A DNA stretch of 64,000 nt from Megaustenia siamemsis (lineage: Eukaryota > Mollusca > Gastropoda > Stylommatophora > Ariophantidae), in the NCBI GenBank assembly GCA_032433765.1, contig JAVIAB010000024.1, positions 8,366,821-8,430,820 of the forward strand, read 5' to 3'. Within the stretch, counting starts at the first letter, position 1. Each line of letters opens with the position of its first letter. The notes under the pieces were generated by a model, which ran no database searches, was not told the DNA's origin, and saw only the letters and a list, made by a program, of their open reading frames with translations. The position numbers were made by a program, and so were the translations under genes. Of the stretch, positions 24,701 through 35,400 are shown piece after piece.

Positions 24701-27700
24701 GGCAGCTGAACTACATCCGCGACACAGTGATAACCGACACTAGTAAACAGTACTGGACGGGGTTTCGATACATTAGTGTAGATCTCGGTAAGCGGCACAT
24801 GTTTTGTTATTTTTTCAGTAATTCACGTTACCTGTAATCTGCGTTGTATAATTTTACTTCTCATTCTTTGTATTACTTTTATTATTAATCTGTGTTTTTA
24901 TTTGTCACATTGCTGACTTCGTTTCTGTGTTATCGTTCCAGGATCTGTACAAAGAAGCTCGTGTATCTGAGTTCATTAAAGTTAAAGTTATACAATCTCA
25001 TACTTTACATTTTAAAAATCGTGCATTTTCTAATACCACTCACATGACTACACCCACGCATGTATACTGAGTGATCCGATGAGCATGATAAAAAAGTGGA
25101 GGCGGACTCTGTACGCATGCAATGGGTAGAGTTGTTGCAGAAATCCAAAATACGTAAGGTCACCTTTGTCTATGTCCCTGGACACGCGGGAGTACGGGGA
25201 AATGAAAGGGCGGACAGGCTGGCTAGTTGCGCTGTCGTTGAGGACGGGCAACCAATGGATCGGGCGGACATCATCAATGCCCTCCGAGATGTGGGAAGAG
25301 CACAGGACTTCGACAAACACAGATCCACGTCACTTCTTCGGATGATGGAAATGGGAGTTAAGTTGGGCACAGCCAGAAATGAGAAACTTAGTGGCCGTGT
25401 AAGAAGACTTATCAACCAACATAGAACTGGAGTCGTCAGTCGCTGGACACTGAGGGAATTGCTGAGAAGGGGATCTGAGCACCTATGGACATGTTCGGAG
25501 TGCAATGATGATGACCCGCAAATAACTCAATAACTCAATACCACTCACAGCTCTATCTTAAACGGCAAATCAAGGCTGATTTATATGAAAGATAATGACA
25601 CGTTTATTTCGTTTATGGTTTATCTATGAGTATTTCTCAGGGAAACACATTGTCACCAGATTTTTAAAATATGTATTGTGAGATTATTTTAAGATCCATA
25701 AGGGGTCTTAAAATAAGACCCCTTATGGATATAAGACATAAGGTATGCTGATGATACAGTCTTATTCGCTAACAGTGAGAATGAGTTACAAGAAAATTTA
25801 GACATTTTTGTGAAGTAAAGCAAAAATAAAGGACAGCCTTAATAGCAAAAAGACTGAAGTAATGGTAGCAATAAAGAAAAAGACATCACCGCAGTGCACA
25901 ACAGACAGAAGTGATACAGTATTAAAACAGGCATATGAATTTAAATATTTGAGAACATTGTTAACATCAGATGGTAGATGTACAATAGGTGAGATGCAGA
26001 ATGGCTCAGAAAAAAGCAGCTTTCCAAAAAAAAATGAGGAAGATACTGTGTAATCCATTTTTGACAATAGCAATACAAACAAAAAGAGTTCTTGAATGTT
26101 ATATAGAGCCAGTCTTAACATATGGATGTGAATCATGGGCAATAGTGAAGCAGACAGGACAATCACTGGAGGCTGTAGAAATGCGGTTGTACAGAATAAA
26201 TGTTGTGAATACCATGGACAGCTAAGAAGAGCAATGAAAACGTTCTGAAAGTGGCCAAGGTAAAAAGAGAGCTATAATCCACTATCAGGAAGACACAATC
26301 ATCATTGGTGGCTTTTTTGGCCATGTAATGAAAAGGGAACAGCTGGAATATATTGTAACAGCTGTGACAATTGAGGGACGAAGAGATAGAGGGAAGCAAC
26401 TAGAAAAGATACCAGACAGCTTAAGAGAATGGATTGGTAGAAGGTCAAAAACAGAAATGATAAATAACTGTCGAGATCGAAAGTTGTGGAGGGGCATGAT
26501 CACCAACGCCAGCAGGAATAGTACTTGATGATGATGAGTATTCTTGCTGGTGCGATTTTTATTGTTAAAACTGTAATTTATATATGCTGTATCTTACTAG
26601 AGATAATAAATAAAATATACAATTAATTATATAACAGTACATTAATAAAACAGAGTTCGAAGCTATAGCTTCGGGTCAATATAATTTGCAGCATACAAAA
26701 CTGTATAAACAAGCAATCTTACAAGGATGTAAGACAGAACAGATCAAGTTAACCGTTTTTTATCCAGTTGGCTAAATTAGCAGTAAAATAGAAACACTGA
26801 TTGTGCAAGATACATAGCGATAGTACTGATGTTAGTGAGCTTTCTACACACCGACTGTAACGGCAGGCTCTGTGACACGGGGTCAATGTGTGTAGCATTA
26901 AACGGCCACCTGATGTAAAATGTAATAATAAATAATTACAATTTATAATTTACCTCAATAAACAACACGTTCTGTGGCCAGATATTTTAATTACAAAGTT
27001 TACATATCCAGACGTGCCGAGCCCATATTGATGCAAATGGGAAACACGGGATATAATGCATCTTCTATGGTTAAGCCAACCTTCCACATGATGTCCCAGG
27101 GACATAGAGACGAGCCCTATCATAGGGACGACGAAGTTTTTTTTTGTTTTCTGCTATAAGGTTTATCGCTTTGAGACCTGTGTGGCTAACGTGCCAGTGA
27201 TGACCTGTGTGGCTAACGTGCCAGTGATGACCTGTGTCGCAAACGTGTCAGTGATGACCTGTGTGGCTAACGTGCCAGTGATGGCCTGTGTGGCTAACGT
27301 GCCAGTGATGACCTGTGTGGCTAACGTGCCAGTGATGACCTGTGTGGCTAACGTGCCAGTGATGACCTGTGTGGCAAACGTGTCAGTGATGACCTGTATG
27401 GCCAATGTACCAGTGATGACCTGTGTGGCTAACATGCCAGTGATGACCTGTATGGCTAACGTGCCAGTGATGACATGTTTGGCCAATGTACCAGTGATGA
27501 CCTGTATGGCTAATGTACCAGTGATGACCTGTGTGGCTAACATGCCAGTAATGACCTGTATGGCTAACGTGCCAGTGATGACCCCTATGGCTAACGTGTC
27601 AGTAATGACCTGTATGGCTAACGTGCCAGCAATGACCTGTACGGCTAACGTGCCAGTAATGACCTGTACGGCTAACGTGCTAGTAGTGACCTGTATCGCT

Positions 27701-29419
27701 AACGTGCCAGTAATGACCTGTATGGCTAACGCGCCAGTGATGACCTATGTGGCTAACGTGCCAGTGTTAATCTGTACGGCTAACGTGCCAGTGATGACCT
27801 TTGTGACTAACGTACCAGTGTTAACCTGTATGGCTAAAGCGCCAGTGTTGACCTGTACGGCTAACGTGCCAGTGATGACCTTTGTGGCTAACGTGCCAGT
27901 GTTGACTTGTATGGCTAACGTGCCAGTGTTGACCTTTGTGGCTAACGTGCCAGTGTTGACCTTTGTGGCTAACGTGCCACTGTTGACCTGTATTGCTAAC
28001 GTTTTAGTGATGACCTTTGTGGTTAACGTGCTAGTGTTGACCTTTGTGGCTAACGTGCCAGTGTTGACCTTTATGGCTAACGTGCCAGTGTTGACCTGTA
28101 TTGCTAACGTTCCAGTGTTGACCTTTGTGGCTAACGTGCCAATGTTGACCTTTGTGGCTAACGTGCCAATGTTGACCTTTGTGGCTAACGTGCCAATGTT
28201 GACCTTTGTGGCTAACGTGCCAGTGTTGACCTTTGTGGCTAACGTTCCAGTGATGACCTGCGCAATGTTGACCAGGATTCTACTGCGGCGAACTTGAGGT
28301 CTACTTCTTGATTATTACCAAGTTAAATGCGTGGTACTCGAATTCCATGCCCAGGTATCTCTCAACGATGAAACAGTCGTTTCACCTTTTCGACTTAAAA
28401 CTATAGCTCGTTTCAAATCATGTGCCCAACTTCAAAACGCTATTACTCTCTAACCGTTTGTTAAAAACTTTTGAAATTTTCCAAATGTTATTAGAATGCA
28501 AAAGACCCTTTAAATGTATATTTAACAAATATCTTGCAGCTGCAGTTTTCTTAAAGCGGCGATATTTCATTGATGTTTGTCAAAATTGTAAATTGTGAAG
28601 CCCTAAAGAACAGAAATTACCCTAGTTGCTGGTCTATGATTAATTTTCACTAGGTAAAGGCGTGGCCGTAATGGGGAAATAACCTAATAAGACAAAACAC
28701 CAGGAGAATTATTGTCTGCTCAGTTCGAGGACGGCTTCGCCGCTGAATGAACGGAAATGGAACACACAATGCCTCGTGTTTTCTACAAGTGTCTAATTGT
28801 GTCAGAAAGCCCACGTGGAATGCGTGCAAAAACGTCAATTGTACCGTGTATGGATGTTTAATTCCTATTTTTAACTTAAAATACTGTAAACATTAAGTTT
28901 TGACTACATCAATGGGTCGTTATAAATTTATATAAATCAAATAAGCAACAATAATAACCAAATGTTTTTTTTTTAATGAAATTAATTCCCTGTTGGGTTC
29001 TAATCATTATAACTTTACATACAAATTTTTGAAAAAATTACAAAAAGAGATTAAAAGGATATCGATTTTAAAAGTTGGGCAAATGATTTGAAACGAGCTA
29101 TAGTCTCTCCTTCTCGAGGCAAGATTGACAAAGAGCACATAACTCGCATCACCTGATTAGAAAAGATGAAACATATTTTCTACACGAGTGTGTCATGATA
29201 GAAATACAATGATCCAGTTTGATCTATAATGTACTTTTTCCCTGTTGGCATCCATTCATGACATATAGTCATCGTTTTACATGTTACCGTCTGTTCTGAT
29301 AATTCTGAAGTAGCGACAGAAACCAAATTCGTGCAGTACAAATGGAACATAGATCGATTAACTGGACAGTTTTTGGTTCGTTAATTCCTCAGCATCAGCA
29401 GACTTTTAAGAAGTTCATT

Positions 29420-29467
<48 letters not shown>

Positions 29468-32400
29468 GCTGAAAGACAAAAGAGGAAAGAAGAGGAAGAG
29501 AAGTTTGTTTATTATTTCATTTGATTTTCTTTACATTGGTTGCATGTTGACCTCACTCCAAAACGTAAAATATGTCAACTGTTGCACCTCAACATTTCAT
29601 TTCCCTTCGGGCCAAAGACAGCACATAGGACGGAAGTCGTAGTTCTCCACAACTGACGAACTGCTGCTAGTTCTTGTAGTTCTTAGTTGTTTCTTAGTTC
29701 CATAGTTGGACATTCCCTAATAATTATTCTGCGTAGCGAATTTTTTTATCTGTCTTGTTTTCTTTTACCAGGTGGTTTCCACACGAATGCCTGACTGGGA
29801 AATTTGTCTTCATTCATTCTCAGCACATGACCGATGTAATTCTAACGCCTTCTTCTTTTAAAGCTCGACATGTATTCTATTTTGATCAGTCGGTTATCAG
29901 ATCATTTGAAATGTATTCTGCCCAGCTTATGTTTGAGATCAAAAGAAGGCATTTGTTTTTAAAGCCATTTAATTTCATATCTAAAGTGTTGGTGGATTTC
30001 CAAGTTTGCCTTCCATTTGTTAGCACTGGTACCACATCCATATGTTAGCACTTGTATCACATCCAAATGTTGGCATTGGTATCACATCAATATATTAGCA
30101 CTAGTATCACATTCATATGTTAATACTGGTATCACATTCATATCTTAGCACAGGTATCACATCCATATGTTTGAACTGGTATCACATCCATATGTTAGCA
30201 CTGGTATCAAATCCATATGTTTGGCACTGGTATAACATCCATATGTTAGCACATGTATCACATCCATATGTTAGAACCGGTATCACTTCCATATGTTAGA
30301 ACCGGTATCACACAGGAGTTGAACAGTCCAAGTTGTGTTCGTTTACTGAGACCTTTTGGTCACCAGATGTTCGCCAGTTTGTTGAAACAATTTTGATGTT
30401 AGTGCAAAGCGTGTCATGATTTCTGTTATATCTCCATCTCTTGACATAATTCAACAAAAGAAGGTCAAATGCGTAACGTTTTCCAAAATACCCTTGTTAA
30501 TTGTTATATCAAAGATTTCGTTACTAATACCCGGGACTTTTGTTTAGGTCGTGCTGTATCTCCACGTAATTGAACGTTATACTACCACCTATTGTAACAT
30601 CTCATTTACTAGTTTCATTTTTTACATTCAATACTTTACAGGTTTTAGGGCCGAAAATCTAAATAATGAGCCGTTTTCTCTGAGCTCTGAATGGTTGTCT
30701 TGCGAACCTGATTATTCGGGTAATTGTGTCAGACTAGCCAGGGGAAGCAAAACGAATGAATCAGACGTTACGACTTACCTGTTTGAAGACACTGATTGCC
30801 CCTCCAATAACTCGATCATCTGTCAGAAAAACGCGTGTAAGTTCTTGCTCTCATAACATTGGCATTCGTCTTTAATAAAGTCAACATAAATTCAATGATG
30901 TCTTTTTTCTGGTTTTCATAACAGGTTTACTTGAGATCAACCATAGGCCAAGTGTGCAATACATTCCAAGAGGTGTCATCCAGTGGATACCATCACACTG
31001 TAATATACAAGGAAATTAATGCACAGACAATCTAGTTAAGGAGGGATGGAGATTGCCACAAGAGAACCATCTGATCAACTGCATTGAAGTCGAATCCATT
31101 ATCAAGCGCCAGTATCATGACAAATAGAAGCATGAACACCTAAAGTATAACGAGAGGGACGGATACTACCACCAACTATCAAGGAAGGATCAAGTCATCA
31201 TACTTCGTCTACGTACTAGCCACAACACAATGAGAAACCACAAGTTCATCATCATCATCATGTACCCTGCCGGTTGGCGTAGGCGATCAAGTCCCTCCAC
31301 AATCTTCTATCTACAGTGCATCGTATCAGTTCTGTTGTTGACTGTTTTCCATGCCATGACACCAAGCTATCCAGTATTTTCTCTCTTTGTCGTCCGCGAT
31401 CACTCTTTCCTTTTATTTTGCCAGTTGTAACCAAGTATTCCAACTTTCCTCTTCTCATGATGTGCCCGAAAAATGTTGATTGCTTCTTTCTGATGATTTT
31501 TAAGAGCTCACCTTTTTGTGTTGGCCTCTTTGAGAACTTCCTCATTGGTCTTTTTATCTGTCCAGGGAACTTTCAACATTCTTCTGAGAAATCCCATCTC
31601 TGAGGCCTCTAACCGTCTTTTCATTTAATTTACCATATGTTCACCAAACTCAAAAAAGGAGCTGTCAGCCAATGTCACTGTACACTGTACACTGGATAAC
31701 ATGACAACAAAACATGTTCTGCAGGATTGCCCCAGCGCACAGACCTGAGGAGGACAATATGGACCACACCCATCTCCCTGGAAAAGAAACTCTACGGGGC
31801 AACCGAATCACTTAAACAGATAGCTGCCTTCATAAAAAAAAAGTATAGAGTCCTAGGCTGAATGAACCTTGTTCGCAGAATAAGAAGAATAACTTGTTGA
31901 AACCGTTCTAGTCAGACTAGATCACAACCTCTTTAGTTTTCCTGACAACTTTATATTTTATCTAATGAGGTTACTAAGTAAATGCAATGTTAACGATGAA
32001 TTACTTGCGTTGAAACGAGATAACGAATCCGACAGCAAAAAGGAAAAAGGACAAATATCAAATGAGATTAAATAATACGGAATAACCTTCAAAATATGTT
32101 GTTTAAATAAAGAAAAACACATTCGATAAAATTATCTTAAAAGAATTTCAAATTATAATAAATTTGGCTTCTTATTTTAATTAGGCACAAAATTCTGACA
32201 TTTTAGACTGAATAAAGACACTGACATTACTATAGTGAAGGTTAATTCTTGGAAAACGGTGATGTAGTTGAGGTTTAAGACAATTGGAGGAAGACATAAA
32301 GGTCTTACTACAGACAGCTCCAGCTGAGACAGGAAATACAAGCAGGAAACAAGAACCATTCAAACTGACACATAGGAATCTGATTACACGTGTTGGGGAA

Positions 32401-35400
32401 GTGAGTACAACGAGAGACAATCAAGCTGACACATAGGAATCTGATTACACGTGTTGGGGAAGTGAGTACAACGAGAGACAATCAAGCTGACACACAGGAA
32501 TCTGATTACATGTGTTGAAGAAGTGAGCACAACGAGAGACAATCAAGCTGACACATAGGAATCTGATTACGCGTGTTGGGGAAGTGAGTACAACGAGAGA
32601 CAATCAAGCTGACACATAGGAATCTGATTACGCGTGTTGGGGAAGTGAGTACAACGAGAGACAATCAAGCTGACACATAGGAATCTGATTACATGTGTTG
32701 GGGAAGTGAGTACAACGAGAGACATTCAAGCTGACACACAGGAATCTGATTACGCGTGTTGGGGAAGTGAGTACAACGAGAGACAATCAAGCTGACACAC
32801 AGGAATCTGATTACATGTGTTGGGGAAGTGAGTACAACGAGAGACAATCAAGCTGACACACAGGAATCTGATTACGCGTGTTGGGGAAGTGAGTACAACG
32901 AGAGACAATCAAGCTGACACACAGGAATCTGATTACATGTGTTGGGGAAGTGAGTACAACGAGAGACAATCAAGCTGACACACAGGAATCTGATTACATG
33001 TGTTGGGGAAGTGAGTACAACGAGAGACATTTAAGCTGACACATAGGAATCTGATTACACGTGTTGGGGAAGTGAGTACAACGAGAGACAATCAAGCTGA
33101 CACACAGGAATCTGATTACACGTGTTGGAGAAGTGAGCACAACGAGAGACAATCAAGCTGACACACAGGAATCTGATTACACGTGTTGGTGGAGTGAGCA
33201 CGAGAGACATTCAAGCTGACACACAGGAATCTGATTACACGTGTTGGGGAAGTGAGCACGAGAGACATTCAAGCTGACACACAGGAATCTGTTTACACGT
33301 GTTGGGGAAGTGAGCACGAGAGACATTCAAGCTGACACACAGGAATCTGTTTACACGTCTTGGTGAAGTGAGCACAACGAGAGACATTCAAGCTGACACA
33401 CAGGAATCTGTTTACACGTGTTGGGGAAGTGAGCACAACGAGAGACATTCAAGGTGCCTAGAGAGCAGTATTCTTCTCAAAAGATCTTTTTTGATTACAT
33501 TTATGTACATCTGCTTTTGAAAATGGAAATTTTTGTTTTAAAAACGTTATTGTTGAAAATTTCCGAAATATTGATCTCCATAATGATCGTCGTTTATGTT
33601 TCTCATATTTTATAAAAGGACTAAAGATGAAATGAGAGCTACTAAGCACAAGCAAGCAAGACAAATATGATTTTTGAGGCATGTTGAAAGACACAGCAGC
33701 CTACTAAAAGTAATCTTGGAAGGGAACATAAAAGGTAAAACAGGTAGATGAAGACCAAGACTAACAAGGACGATTAACAACAAAAGATGCACAAATCAGC
33801 ATATGACAACATGCATCATAAAAGCAAGAGACAGAACGGAATGGCGCTCCATAGTAACCAACCTCCAATACGGAGATGGCACTAGATGATGATGATGATT
33901 TCATAAACCTTGCACGGTTTTTGTATTTGAGTTACTGATACACTATTTATATCTTCTTTCTTTCATCCTTATTTCTTCACTTTCTCCTGTACCCACCCAT
34001 TCCGATGTCGAGGAGAACCATTGTTGTGGTTCTCACTGTTTTGGCGGCTCAGCCATTGAAAATTGATGTTGGTGTAGCAGATCTTTGATGTTTTCTGTCC
34101 ATTTTACTCTGGGTCTTTTCTTGCTCTTCTCCCGCTTATTTTAATATATGCTTTGGTTATTTGGTTATGATTGGTTACTCTTTCTCTTATAATATCATTT
34201 CTGATTCTATCTTTCGTGGCCACTCAATCACTTTTCTCAAACATCTCATCCTCTGTGGTGGCAAACTTTTGTTTATGCTTAGCCCTACGTGACCATTGTT
34301 GGCATTGAAAGCGTAACGTGGGAATTAATATACTCTGTATAAGATGTTTCATGGTGGTATTAGGTATTGTAAAAGTATAGGATTCCCTATATCTTGTTGC
34401 ATCTGAAGAAGTTCATCACATCTAAATCCATAGGAAGCTATATTTCATCAAACAACAACATTGACAACAAGAGCTCTGCTAGATATGGAATGTCCGCGCA
34501 GGCGTTCAATAGACTTAGAAACATTTAGCGTTGAACTAGTCTCCATCTCAACTCCAAGCTTGGAAACTATAAGTATATGATCCATACTCCTATATGATCC
34601 ATACTACTATATGATCCACACTCATATATGGTCCATACTCACATATGATCCACACTCCTATATGATCGATACTCATATATGATCCATACTCCTATATGCT
34701 CCATATACTCCCTCCTATATGATCCACACTCCTATATGATCCATACTCCTATATGATCCATACTCCTATATGACCCATACCCCTATATGATCCATACTCC
34801 TATATGATCCATACTCATATATGATCCATACTCCTATATGATCCATACTCCTATATGCATCAGAAACGTGGAGATTGAACCGTAGAATAGAAATCCAACT
34901 GTAAGGATTTGATTGTCGCTGTTTTAAAAAGATTCTAAACATCCGCTGGGATCAGCACATTATAAATAAAGAAGTCACGAGAAGATCAGGCATTAACAAC
35001 ATCGATCAAGAAGTGAAATGAAGACGTTGGAAAAGGCTAGGCCAAGTTTCATAAATGGAAGGAGCAGATCAATGGTGAAATGGAGACGAAACATGGAGAC
35101 GAGTCTGGCAGGTCCTGACAAAGGTTGTCAATGCTTGCTCCAGACCGGATTGGGCGGAGATCTCTTGTGAGTGACCTTTGCTCCTACCGAAGTACAGAGG
35201 AGACGTAGTTGCATCTGATACATGGGCCCACCAACTTATCAATCTCTCATGATCTTTACCGCTTTTATTATTTTTAGGAAATACTGTTCTCAGATATTTA
35301 AAGTTTGTCTTCGAAGGTCCCTATCTATAATGTATTATTATCTGAAATGTATTCACCGCGTTGTGAGAGAGACTAGTCGCTGACACTGAGGGAATTGCTG

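Noticed and set aside
27182..28297. 371-codon frame of MANVPVMTC-type nonapeptides
   Set aside because: A pure 27-bp tandem repeat inside intron 3; the frame is open because 27 is divisible by three, and the opposite strand is open too.
32355..33455. CRISPR-like or satellite array with 61-bp period
   Set aside because: The whole unit repeats, without variable spacers.
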